Both the position numbers and the translations under genes were made by a program. Of a stretch of DNA of 34,460 nt, positions 1 to 6,973 are shown one piece after another. This stretch comes from CAYMDS01 sp964653195. Its GTDB lineage: Bacteria; Patescibacteriota; Microgenomatia; Levybacterales; UBA12049. The stretch is from NCBI GenBank assembly GCA_964653195.1, contig CAZZCX010000012.1, positions 1 through 34,460 on the forward strand, read 5' to 3'. How positions within the stretch are numbered: the stretch's first letter is position 1; each line of letters opens with the position of its first letter. The notes under the pieces were generated by a model, which had not been told where the DNA came from, did not search any database, and saw only the letters and a list, made by a program, of their open reading frames with translations.

Positions 1-95
1 GGTATTAAGTATTTAGTATTAGGTATACTTGCAGCTTGTGTTTCATACTTTATACCTGATACTTTATACTTACTACTTGCTACTTGTTGATGTAC
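1..95. repeat. Heptad-period palindromic repeat inside the GT2 coding region
   Basis: On the minus strand this stretch reads as successive 7-mers (AGTAGCA, AGTAGTA, AGTATAA, AGTATCA), then a short unrelated loop, then complementary 7-mers (AATACTA, AATACTT). The whole is a rough hairpin with a 7-bp step. It lies in frame directly after the QRMRW motif of the GT2 and adds about 30 residues of low complexity without a stop. It may continue beyond the left edge. Confidence 0.75.
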
Positions 96-2231
96 GCTTT
101 GCTTATCCTCTGCCCAATGTCCTCTCATTAACCGCCAGAACATCCTCTTTATATTAAAGGAGTGGCCTTCAGCCCATCTCATTCTTTGTCTGATGAGGCG
201 TTTTAAAGTAGAAACTGCCTCAGCAGGAGCCTGGATATATGGAGTATAGACTACCTTCCATCCCTTCTCATAGAGTAGAAGAGTAAGTTCGAAATCTTCA
301 GTGATTGATGTTCCCCAACCGATACTCTGAAGTACATCTCGCCTGATCATATATACAGATCCTGATATTTGCTTAAGTCCTCCATACACCTCAGCACCTG
401 AACGCTCTATAACATAACTACCTGCATATTCAGACCTGACACCACGAGTTATCCAGTTCTCAGATTTGTTTAGAACATGCCATTGATATCCTTGAACTGC
501 AGCGATGTTACTCTTATTGTCATGCTGAACTTGATTCAGCATCTTTTCTTGATCCTGTTGGGGATCCCGAATCGAGTTCGGGATGACAGAGTAGGAAAAG
601 TCCAGTGTTCCTGCTGTATATTTAAAGTATTTTAGAAATTGAGTAATGGAGTCAGGATATGGGATAAAGTCCGCATCGAAAATGAGGATGAATTCTGCTC
701 TTGGATCAGTTATCTTAAGAGCCTCTCTCAATGCTCCTCCTTTATATCCGTCTCTTGACTCTCTTCTGCTTATCTTTATTAAAGGACCATGCCTACCCTG
801 CCCTGCCGGCAGGCGGGCGGCAGGCAAGTGATTCTGTCCGTGAGATTTATTCCACTCACTTACAAATTCCTCAATGAGAGTGACAGTTTCATCATTTGAA
901 TCATCAGCTATTATTACTTCGTAATTAGGATAGTCCATGCTTGTTGCTGCAGTGAGGAGACGGTTGATGACACGCTTTTCGTTGTAGGTGGACAGTTGAA
1001 TTGATATAAATGGTAAACGATCAAGTTTTATATTCGATAAATCATGCTGTAGCCCTAACTGCGCTTTTTCAATATAACTCTTCTTATTAGATGGATCTTC
1101 AACGGTTATCTCAACTCCAAATAGTCTTCCCCAAAAACTCTTAAGTGAATTTGATGTCTGTTGCTCTGAATCGGAATTTAGCTGATTACGAGAGAAGGAA
1201 AGTACAATAGCAATCGTTATGTAATATTTAACAGAGTAAATAAAGAAAAACATACCTAATATTATTGCGAGCCAGGCAAAAGTCACACCAAGCGCACCTG
1301 TAATGCTTCCGCTACTACTAAGTGTACTTATATATATAATGCCAAATAAAGAAATGAGGAATGAAGAAACCACAAGAGGTCCATACGAGGAGACGAAATC
1401 TCTAAGAGGTGGCGGCAAGTGTGAAATAAAAGTGTATCTTGGCGTTTGCGGTAATACTAAGCTCGCTGGAACAGGGGGTATAAAGACTGTAGGTGTATGA
1501 GAATTTGCATACGCAATTCTACTCTCCATATGATTCAAATTCATTTTTACGAGCAAATTGTGTATACCATGTGCGCCTAAAAGTTTTTTTCCTGTAGAAT
1601 CAGTCAATACTTTGGCCAGCTTATGCACAGATAATTCGGGCTGATCAATAATGATCTGTAGAAGTAACTCTTTTGCTTCCGGTTTACTCCTCCAATGCCT
1701 ATTCCCTTCAGGTCTTTGATTTATTAATGCATCTGTTGTTTTACCCTGCGTTCGATACCGCTTCAACCAACGATAAAAAACGGTTCGTGAGATCCCGAAT
1801 TTCTCGCAAAGAACTGAGATTGACTCCCCGGTCTCGTATCTTTTGATGATTTTTAATTTTATATCTGACTCAACTACTCTTATTAAGCTTGTACCTTTTT
1901 CCTCTCTGCACCCTACTCTCTTCTTTACTGTGTTCAGATTATTATTTTTTAAAACCTTCCATGCGCCATGACTACTCACATTTGATAACTTTGCTATTTC
2001 GTGAACGGATAAGTTTGGGTTTTCAATAGCTACTTTTAATATCTTATTTACAATTTGGGGTTTAAATGACTTTGAGTGCTTGATTTTTGTAGAAACTTTT
2101 GAAGAATTCAGCCAACGATAAAGAATAGTTCTTGAGATACCCGCTTCACGACAGATTCTGGATATACTCTCCCCACTTTTAGCTCTCTTAAGAAGTTCGG
2201 ATTTTCGCTCAAGTGGCAGGTTAACTCTCAT
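1..2231 (-). CDS. HTH-fused membrane glycosyltransferase family 2 (partial, 3' end beyond the window)
   Basis: The frame is open from an ATG at 2231 to the left edge (743 codons, no stop). Residues 1-90 and 91-210 are two copies of a transposase-type helix-turn-helix plus a second small helical unit; the recognition helices read GISRTILYRW and GISRTVFYRW. Two membrane segments follow (about 285-308 and 318-345). Then comes a processive GT2 domain with STYNE near 414, the IIADDS acid pair, FDADF near 520 (metal/UDP-sugar), TED at 644-646 and QRMRW at 682-686, as in cellulose or hyaluronan synthase-like enzymes. The likely role is transfer of sugar to an extracellular polymer at the membrane; the substrate cannot be told. 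Three repeat-derived inserts interrupt it in frame (residues about 469-479, 549-571 and 712-743). The HTH fusion is unusual; whether it binds DNA is unknown. Upstream promoter evidence is weak (TTGTTA, 16 bp, GATTAT, 6 nt to the ATG). Confidence 0.85.
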   Translation of the reverse strand, partial: MRVNLPLERKSELLKRAKSGESISRICREAGISRTILYRWLNSSKVSTKIKHSKSFKPQIVNKILKVAIENPNLSVHEIAKLSNVSSHGAWKVLKNNNLNTVKKRVGCREEKGTSLIRVVESDIKLKIIKRYETGESISVLCEKFGISRTVFYRWLKRYRTQGKTTDALINQRPEGNRHWRSKPEAKELLLQIIIDQPELSVHKLAKVLTDSTGKKLLGAHGIHNLLVKMNLNHMESRIAYANSHTPTVFIPPVPASLVLPQTPRYTFISHLPPPLRDFVSSYGPLVVSSFLISLFGIIYISTLSSSGSITGALGVTFAWLAIILGMFFFIYSVKYYITIAIVLSFSRNQLNSDSEQQTSNSLKSFWGRLFGVEITVEDPSNKKSYIEKAQLGLQHDLSNIKLDRLPFISIQLSTYNEKRVINRLLTAATSMDYPNYEVIIADDSNDETVTLIEEFVSEWNKSHGQNHLPAARLPAGQGRHGPLIKISRRESRDGYKGGALREALKITDPRAEFILIFDADFIPYPDSITQFLKYFKYTAGTLDFSYSVIPNSIRDPQQDQEKMLNQVQHDNKSNIAAVQGYQWHVLNKSENWITRGVRSEYAGSYVIERSGAEVYGGLKQISGSVYMIRRDVLQSIGWGTSITEDFELTLLLYEKGWKVVYTPYIQAPAEAVSTLKRLIRQRMRWAEGHSFNIKRMFWRLMRGHWAEDKQSVHQQVASSKYKVSGIKYETQAASIPNTKYLI
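518..588. repeat. MITE/REP-like element with TGTCAT...ATGACA ends, in frame in the GT2 gene
   Basis: A 71-bp element begins TGTCATGCTGAA and ends TTCGGGATGACA. It holds two small hairpins, one around GCTGAAC/GTTCAGC-type arms and one around CCCGAA/TTCGGG. The ends match those of the longer element at 16105-16231. It is translated on the minus strand as a 23-residue insert between FDADF and the next conserved GT2 block. Elements of this look, with CATCCCGAA/TTCGGGATG hairpins, recur in many bacterial genomes; the family name is not asserted. Confidence 0.75.
796..827. repeat. GC-rich palindromic repeat in frame in the GT2 gene
   Basis: A strongly GC-rich patch in AT-rich surroundings is centred on the perfect palindrome CCTGCCGGCAGG (802-813), with further CCTGCC/GGCAGG-like copies on each side. 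It is translated as roughly LPAARLPAGQG in the loop between the GT2 acid pair and the DAD motif. Its composition is quite unlike the host gene, so it looks like an inserted element. Confidence 0.7.
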
Positions 2232-3091
2232 ATACTTATAATCCTGCCTAAAAATATGTTAACAATAATGGGAACAGCTTGTCAAGACTATAAAAAAGTT
2301 ATGAATTATGAGTTATGAATTATGAGTTGTTAAGCTCAATAACTAGATATCATATTTATTAATTGTGCCTAATTATAATTATAGGTTAGCCGGCCAATGG
2401 ATGTAAACATTAATGGGAACTGATAAAAATGAGGCTATTTCTCAATCAAATAACTCATATAACCATCATGTTTCATGATATCAAGTTGGACTCAGGAGTA
2501 TTTTTCTTTCCAATTTAGCTTATTATCTGAAATTATAGGCTGAGAAATAGGTCTTAATAGTCAATTAAAAGGCGCAGAATGCCTTTTTCAACCGATTTAA
2601 ATGGTTTTAGGCAATATAATAACTGCATTATAGCTGCCTTTATTCAAATAGATATTATGGGTCTAACAATAATTAAACAATGGAAGTTAACAGATTTTTG
2701 TATTTTTCTAAATTTTTATATTTAGTACAATATTATTGCTCTATTTATAGCTATATATATCATACTAAACAGTTATAAACTGGAAATACTTGCAAGCTAC
2801 TAACAGTAGTATAACTAAGCCTTATGTATCGTTTGTGAATTTATTCTTTATTATTATAAGATATATTACGAAATTTTCAATAAATTGACACAATTTCAGT
2901 CGAAAAATCATTATAAATGTTAGGTATATTATCTATTATTTAATATTCATATATTATGACTTTCTTACTTATTAATTTTATACAATTTCCAAAGTAATAT
3001 TATATCCTTTTTAAAATGTTTAACTTTTACTCACTCATTTATATGATTGTATACTCTATACAAATAGGATAAATTTAGCTTTTTCATCCTC
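2232..3091. other. Long AT-rich intergenic region without a gene
   Basis: About 860 bases between the HTH-GT2 gene and the MerR promoter hold no convincing ORF on either strand. The DNA is very AT-rich, most of all from about 2680. The only ordered features are a heptamer array at 2301-2328 and two similar short strings around ATGGGAAC (near 2268 and 2413). I saw no DnaA-box cluster, tRNA or clear terminator. Confidence 0.6.
2301..2328. repeat. Heptamer array (ATGAATT/ATGAGTT) x4
   Basis: Four perfect 7-mers in a row alternate ATGAATT, ATGAGTT, ATGAATT, ATGAGTT. The same heptamers recur at 9086-9099 and, on the other strand, in the array at 34406-34460. Confidence 0.9.
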
Positions 3092-3120
3092 TTGACATTA
3101 TCACTATCAATATTTATATT
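3092..3120 (+). promoter_or_regulatory. Sigma70-type promoter of the MerR/HspR-like gene
   Basis: A perfect -35 TTGACA (3092-3097), a 17-bp spacer and -10 TATATT (3115-3120). The predicted transcript start is near 3127, giving a 5' leader of about 17 nt before the ATG at 3144, with no visible Shine-Dalgarno sequence. Confidence 0.75.
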
Positions 3121-3143
3121 ATATAGATATAACTAAATCAACT

Positions 3144-3449
3144 ATGACCACGAATCGACCAATTCTCACAATATCAGTCGCCGCAAAACTACTTGGACTT
3201 CATCCCAGATCCCTAATGCTTTATGAGAAAGAGGGAGTATATGTATCACATAGAACTGATACCAAAAGAAGAATGTTCTCTATTGATGATTTAAATCAGC
3301 TTCAGTTTATAAAATTCCTGACTCAAGAAATTGGTCTTAACTTGATGGGTGTAAAAACTTTTCTGCAGGCTATGGAAGTTTCAAAAAAAGCAGGAATTGA
3401 TCTAAAACTATCCCTCTTCCCTCAATTTCAGGAAAAAGAATTGATATGA
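3144..3449 (+). CDS. MerR-family transcriptional regulator, HspR-like
   Basis: A 101-aa protein that is almost all DNA-binding domain. ILTISVAAKLLGLHPRSL (about 7-24) is the MerR helix-turn-helix, followed by the wing (LMLYEKEGV and RRMFSIDDL) and a helix QFIKFLTQEIGLNLMGVK that matches the HspR branch, which has a short C-terminus and no metal- or drug-binding extension. HspR proteins repress chaperone operons such as dnaK and clpB through inverted repeats, often with DnaK as co-repressor. No HspR-type inverted repeat or chaperone gene is visible nearby, so the target is unknown. The stop codon overlaps the start of a small downstream ORF by the ATGA arrangement. It is transcribed from a strong promoter at 3092-3120. 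Confidence 0.8.
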   Translation: MTTNRPILTISVAAKLLGLHPRSLMLYEKEGVYVSHRTDTKRRMFSIDDLNQLQFIKFLTQEIGLNLMGVKTFLQAMEVSKKAGIDLKLSLFPQFQEKELI

Positions 3450-3586
3450 TTAATAAGCTCCCTCTTAAAGAGTTAAATAAAGACCAATTGAGTAAATTAG
3501 CGGACTTATGTTTTGATTTCGGGCGAGTGGCTTTTCTGTTTGTGTTCTTCCCTTCTCAACCCTCTCAATCGATTGTTATCGATTAG
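3446..3586 (+). CDS. Small membrane protein, possibly truncated
   Basis: A 46-aa ORF starts at an ATG overlapping the MerR stop (ATGA), suggesting translational coupling. The N-terminus is polar and helical (KELNKDQLSKLADLC), followed by a hydrophobic stretch (VAFLFVFF) that looks like the first half of a small two-helix membrane protein. The frame ends soon after, and the next 100 bases in another frame read as hydrophobic residues, so the gene may be frameshifted. No known family is recognised. Confidence 0.35.
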   Translation: MINKLPLKELNKDQLSKLADLCFDFGRVAFLFVFFPSQPSQSIVID

Positions 3587-3678
3587 TTTATTAAATTTAT
3601 TACGAGCTTTGGAGACTTGCTTTCTTTCATACTTATTAGTTTGCTAGTATAAAACTGACAGAGAGACTAAAATCATGA

Positions 3679-4026
3679 CTTACAGGAAATTATAAATTCT
3701 ATCTATATTACGGGCTTAATCTTCTTTCCGCTTATGTTTATTATCATCCTCGCGATTGTTTATCCAACGTTGAAAAAAAATCACGGCAATAAGAAGAAAT
3801 AGAAATTATAAATTCAGAAATAAATGGATGTAACCCATTTAAAAGTTTTTTTATAAATCGATCACAACCTCGCCCCCCCGAGAGAATACATGGCGTAAAT
3901 GATTATGACGATATCACAAATGCATATGCTGATCAATAGAGAGCATTATCTAATCCTGACAATTGGACTCCAGTTTCACCAGAACAACAGCGACTATTAG
4001 ACAGTGATAGAGGGGAGATAGAATAA
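3679..4026 (+). pseudogene. Decayed small-ORF region with broken frames
   Basis: No intact gene is found between 3587 and 4093. One frame ending at the TAG 3800-3802 encodes a single membrane helix (LMFIIILAIVYP) and a Lys-rich tail but lacks an in-frame ATG upstream. A second frame, open from 3793, gives about 50 residues (SFFINRSQPRPPERIHG and on), meets an in-frame TAG after AYADQ, then resumes with 30 plausible residues (NWTPVSPEQQRLLD) to the TAA at 4024-4026. A run of seven C near 3871 and a direct repeat GAAATTATAAATTC (about 3689 and 3802) suggest slippage or duplication. I read it as gene remnants; sequencing error is also possible. Confidence 0.35.
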
Positions 4027-4093
4027 GCAACTATTACTGTCTTTGAAGAAGAAATCCTCCTCAATAACCAACTATAAAGGGGTTGATATAGTT

Positions 4094-4498
4094 TTAGTGA
4101 TTATGAGTCATGGTATTTCGCAATCCGGGCCTTATAAACACCTCATAATAATCTCCTTCTTGTAGATAAGTTATTTGTGATTTCGTTAAATTATTAGGTA
4201 ATTTACCTCTGGCTTCAATCGCATCTTTATTTGAATCAAATAAAACACCATTACTTGTGTCTAATGCAACATGCACTCGTTTACCTGACTGTGTACCACC
4301 CAGGACATACCAGGCCGGAGCTTCAACAATATGATGATTTCTAACTCCCCTTGGTAACCAACAATTTGGAGGACTAATTTCACCGCTTCCATTTATGACA
4401 TCACCATATGATCTGGGACGCATAAAACCATTAATAGATCGGTCTAAGAATTCAACTAACACGTTCAGCAGAATATAGCATAACCAAACCAGAAACAC
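4094..4498 (-). CDS. Unknown 134-aa protein downstream of the response regulators
   Basis: Starts at a GTG 21 bases after the stop of the response regulator at 4520, on the same strand, so it is probably in that transcript. Residues 1-24 are hydrophobic (LVWLCYILLNVLVEFL) and could be a membrane segment or signal anchor. A shorter product could start at Met26. The rest is a compact soluble stretch with AWYVLGG, HVALDTSNGVLFDS and YYEVFIRPG, which looks like a small beta-rich domain. I recognise no family. The operon suggests a tie to the two-component pathway, but nothing in the sequence shows its role. Confidence 0.5.
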   Translation of the reverse strand: MFLVWLCYILLNVLVEFLDRSINGFMRPRSYGDVINGSGEISPPNCWLPRGVRNHHIVEAPAWYVLGGTQSGKRVHVALDTSNGVLFDSNKDAIEARGKLPNNLTKSQITYLQEGDYYEVFIRPGLRNTMTHNH

Positions 4499-4519
4499 AA
4501 TAGACCGGGTTCGTTGGGA

Positions 4520-4909
4520 TTAAGGTGTGTCGCTTACTCTACTACCTTCTAGAATCTTATTCACCATATCCAAAATCTGACGGGGCGTATAGTTACTTTT
4601 TACAATATATTCAGCAGCACCTTTAGCCTTTGCCTCCTCTATATCCTGATCCCCAGCCAAGTTGGTAAGCATTATGATAGGTACACTCATCAATGCAGGA
4701 TCTTTCTTCATAGACTCAAGAACCTGAAAACCGTTCATCTTTGGCATCATGATATCAAGAAGCATTATGTCAGGTTTCCATTCGTGAGCCTTCGCAAGCC
4801 CTTCTTCTCCATTCACAGCGATCTCAACTTCATGATTCTCATGAGTAAATATCTTGTGATACATTCTACCCATAAACTGATCGTCTTCGACTATTAGTAT
4901 TTTTGCCAT
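4520..4909 (-). CDS. Single-domain response regulator (CheY-like), second copy
   Basis: A 129-aa receiver domain with no output domain. The acidic pocket is ILIVEDD (Glu8, Asp9, Asp10), the phosphoacceptor is Asp52 in MLLDIMMP, with Thr82 and Lys104 at the conserved switch positions. A short tail (ILEGSRVSDTP) follows the last helix. It accepts phosphate from a kinase, most simply the one encoded at 5343-6587, and would pass the signal by protein contact since it has no DNA-binding part. It starts 10 bases after the stop of the neighbouring receiver at 4920 and is similar to it along its length, so the pair probably arose by tandem duplication. Confidence 0.9.
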   Translation of the reverse strand: MAKILIVEDDQFMGRMYHKIFTHENHEVEIAVNGEEGLAKAHEWKPDIMLLDIMMPKMNGFQVLESMKKDPALMSVPIIMLTNLAGDQDIEEAKAKGAAEYIVKSNYTPRQILDMVNKILEGSRVSDTP

Positions 4910-4919
4910 AAAATTGGTA

Positions 4920-5285
4920 CTATTTTATCAAACTTTCCACATGTTCACGTAACTTATCAGGCTCGTAATAAGCTTTTACCAAAAATCCATCCACTCCTTT
5001 TCTCTGCGCTTCCTGAATCACTGACATATCGTCAATATTTGTGAGCATCACAACTCGAAGTGACTTTGTAGCAATATTTGTTTTAAGTTTTTCCAAAACT
5101 TCCATACCATTCATCTCAGGCATGACCATATCCAAAAGTATAAGTGCAGGCTGCAGCTTCTCAGCAAGCTGTAATCCTTCAAGCCCTGATCCAGCGAGGA
5201 TGACATCATGCTCATCATTTCTGAAAAGCCTTTCATAAAAACTTCTTACATAGGGATCATCTTCAATGATGAGTATTTGTTTCAT
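4920..5285 (-). CDS. Single-domain response regulator (CheY-like), first copy
   Basis: A 121-aa receiver domain only. ILIIEDD supplies the metal-binding acids, Asp52 (LILLDMVMP) is the phosphorylation site, and Thr82 and Lys104 complete the active site. It is the first gene of a three-gene run (receiver, receiver, unknown protein) read from its own promoter at 5303-5331, which overlaps a palindrome. AGGG sits 3 nt before the ATG, probably too close to be a good ribosome-binding site. The kinase gene ends 57 bases upstream, so read-through from it is also possible. Confidence 0.9.
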   Translation of the reverse strand: MKQILIIEDDPYVRSFYERLFRNDEHDVILAGSGLEGLQLAEKLQPALILLDMVMPEMNGMEVLEKLKTNIATKSLRVVMLTNIDDMSVIQEAQRKGVDGFLVKAYYEPDKLREHVESLIK

Positions 5286-5302
5286 ATGCCCTATTTAACA
5301 AT

Positions 5303-5331
5303 ATAATAGACCTAAGTCTATATGAATGCAA
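5303..5331 (-). promoter_or_regulatory. Promoter of the response-regulator operon with overlapping palindrome
   Basis: On the minus strand: -35 TTGCAT (5331-5326), 17-bp spacer, -10 TATTAT (5308-5303). The spacer and -10 overlap the 16-bp inverted repeat ATAGAC-CTAA-GTCTAT at 5306-5321, a placement typical of repressor operators. Confidence 0.6.
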
Positions 5332-5342
5332 GATATTTTTAA

Positions 5343-6587
5343 TTAAACTCCACTTCGCACCATATTCTCTTCATTAAATGGCTTGCGTGCACGTAGCATT
5401 TTAATTTCTAATGCACTTGCTAGTGGTACAGTAAATACAAAAACCGATCCTGTATTTTCCTCTGAATGCTCAAGATAAAGGCTACCTCCCATGCGCTCAA
5501 CTAGAAGTCGGGAGATATAAAGCCCTAACCCTGTTCCCGATGAAGAATCTCTCGTATATATGCTTTTCCCTGCCTGTTGAAACTTCTGAAAAAGCATCGC
5601 CTGATTATGTATAGGTATACCACGTCCTGTATCGATTACTCTTATAACAGCTTTATCTGAATTTGTCGTAATTTGGACTCTTACACTTCCCTTTTCAGTG
5701 TATTTGATCGCATTCTCTATCAAATTACTCAAGACCTCTCTGACTCTTACTTCATCGGCTATTATATATAATGAGTCGGATGGTGTCTGTAAATTTTCAA
5801 TAACCACCTGTAAATTCTTCTCCTGAGCATTTATCTTCAAACCATTTACGACCATATTTATTACAAATATGATATTTATCAGCTCATGATTGAAAACAAG
5901 CTTCCCCTGTTCAAGACGTGAAACATTAAGAAACTCATTTACAATTCGTATTAGATTCACGCTTGATTCCTCAATATCTTCTATCATTTCTCTTAATTCT
6001 TTATTGCTTGATAGAATTTCAGGAAAATACTCTTTCACGAGTGATGCGTTACCACGAATAGCGGTAAGCGGGGTTCGAAGTTCATGTGAGGCAATAGACA
6101 GAAACTCATCGCGGGATCGAAGCGCAATTTTCTCCTGAGTGGTATCTTCAATAATAATTGATACACCAGTCAATACATTTTTCGATGGTTCTTTCGAACC
6201 ACCCAATAAAATCGGATACAGTCTTAATGAAAGATAACGATCTTTAAGCTCCACGTCTTTTATAAATATTGCTGTTCTGGTACTCAAACATTTTTTTATC
6301 TCATCGTTAAGATGGATAGTCAAACTAATCTTCTCATTCAGCTCAGAAACGGTACAGATATGATTGAATACATCGTGTTTGCCATATTGGTTGCAGAGTA
6401 GAAATCTGGCAGCATCATTTATATTCACCACATCCACTTCCGTATCTACGATCACAAAGCCTATCTTTAAGCTATTTATGGAGGTCTGAAGCCTTATGAT
6501 GATCTCCTCAAGCTCTTTTATGATCTGACGTGTAGAATCAACCGGATTTCGAACAGGTATTTTTTTCGCAAATAAACGTGAAAGCAT
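5343..6587 (-). CDS. Soluble PAS-type sensor histidine kinase
   Basis: A 414-aa protein with no membrane segment. Residues about 20-150 form a PAS-like sensor (GFVIVDTEVDVVNINDAA). The HisKA dimerisation domain carries the H-box FLSIASHELRTPL with phosphoacceptor His168. The ATPase domain shows the N-box (LSNLIENAIKY), G1 (IDTGRGIP) and G2 (GTGLGLYIS). It autophosphorylates and would donate to the two receivers encoded just downstream on the same strand. With no transmembrane part, it must sense a cytoplasmic cue or a partner. The start at 6587 is supported by a promoter whose -10 lies 6 nt upstream, implying a leaderless mRNA; it is divergent from the gene at 6676. Confidence 0.92.
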   Translation of the reverse strand: MLSRLFAKKIPVRNPVDSTRQIIKELEEIIIRLQTSINSLKIGFVIVDTEVDVVNINDAARFLLCNQYGKHDVFNHICTVSELNEKISLTIHLNDEIKKCLSTRTAIFIKDVELKDRYLSLRLYPILLGGSKEPSKNVLTGVSIIIEDTTQEKIALRSRDEFLSIASHELRTPLTAIRGNASLVKEYFPEILSSNKELREMIEDIEESSVNLIRIVNEFLNVSRLEQGKLVFNHELINIIFVINMVVNGLKINAQEKNLQVVIENLQTPSDSLYIIADEVRVREVLSNLIENAIKYTEKGSVRVQITTNSDKAVIRVIDTGRGIPIHNQAMLFQKFQQAGKSIYTRDSSSGTGLGLYISRLLVERMGGSLYLEHSEENTGSVFVFTVPLASALEIKMLRARKPFNEENMVRSGV

Positions 6588-6593
6588 ACATCT

Positions 6594-6622
6594 ATCCTAA
6601 AATTAATTAGGAGATTATGCAA
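6594..6622 (-). promoter_or_regulatory. Leaderless promoter of the histidine kinase gene
   Basis: Minus strand: -35 TTGCAT (6622-6617), 17-bp spacer, -10 TAGGAT (6599-6594), then 6 nt to the ATG at 6587. Transcription would begin at or within a base or two of the start codon. Confidence 0.65.
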
Positions 6623-6640
6623 CTATATGGAAAAATATAT

Positions 6641-6669
6641 TTGTACTAAAAATCGGACTTTAGTATAAT
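6641..6669 (+). promoter_or_regulatory. Leaderless promoter of the 98-aa gene
   Basis: -35 TTGTAC (6641-6646), 17-bp spacer, perfect -10 TATAAT (6664-6669), then 6 nt to the ATG at 6676. There is no room for a Shine-Dalgarno sequence in the transcript. Confidence 0.75.
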
Positions 6670-6675
6670 CTCCAA

Positions 6676-6972
6676 ATGAATAGAGGCTATAGATGTCATC
6701 ACCCGGAGTCATGTAATTGTACTGCTGATACGGCTGTTAAAGAGATCTATTTAAACTGGACCGCACCAAAAGCTGGTTATAGAGAACCTGGTACTGTAAC
6801 TGTAGTTAGATACTTTTGCTCAGAGCATGCAGGATTAGCGGTTGAAGAATCTGAGAGAAGTCATCTTGTAGTTAATGGAAATGAACAAAAGAATTTTTCA
6901 GTTCAAAGAAGACCACTTAATGAATACCTCGCCGAGATAAATCCCAGATTAAGAACGAAGGAACGTTGTTAA
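6676..6972 (+). CDS. Small Cys/His-rich protein of unknown function
   Basis: A 98-aa protein of no family I recognise. The N-terminus has a cluster CHHPESCNC (Cys7, His8, His9, Cys13, Cys15), and the middle has CSEH (Cys48, His51). Together these could form one zinc site. Between them is a beta-like stretch (VKEIYLNWTAP, GTVTVVRYF). The tail is charged and ends in Cys. A near-consensus promoter places its transcript start at the ATG, so expression is probably real. Its stop lies 1 base from the stop of the convergent 635-aa gene. Confidence 0.6.
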   Translation: MNRGYRCHHPESCNCTADTAVKEIYLNWTAPKAGYREPGTVTVVRYFCSEHAGLAVEESERSHLVVNGNEQKNFSVQRRPLNEYLAEINPRLRTKERC

Positions 6973-6973
6973 A

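Noticed and set aside
2232..3143. Replication origin in the long AT-rich region
   Set aside because: No DnaA-box cluster and no dnaA, dnaN or other origin-linked gene nearby; AT-richness alone is not enough.
3901..4026. TAG recoded as an amino acid
   Set aside because: Several clear genes here end at TAG, and CPR recoding known to me affects TGA; gene decay or a sequencing error is simpler.
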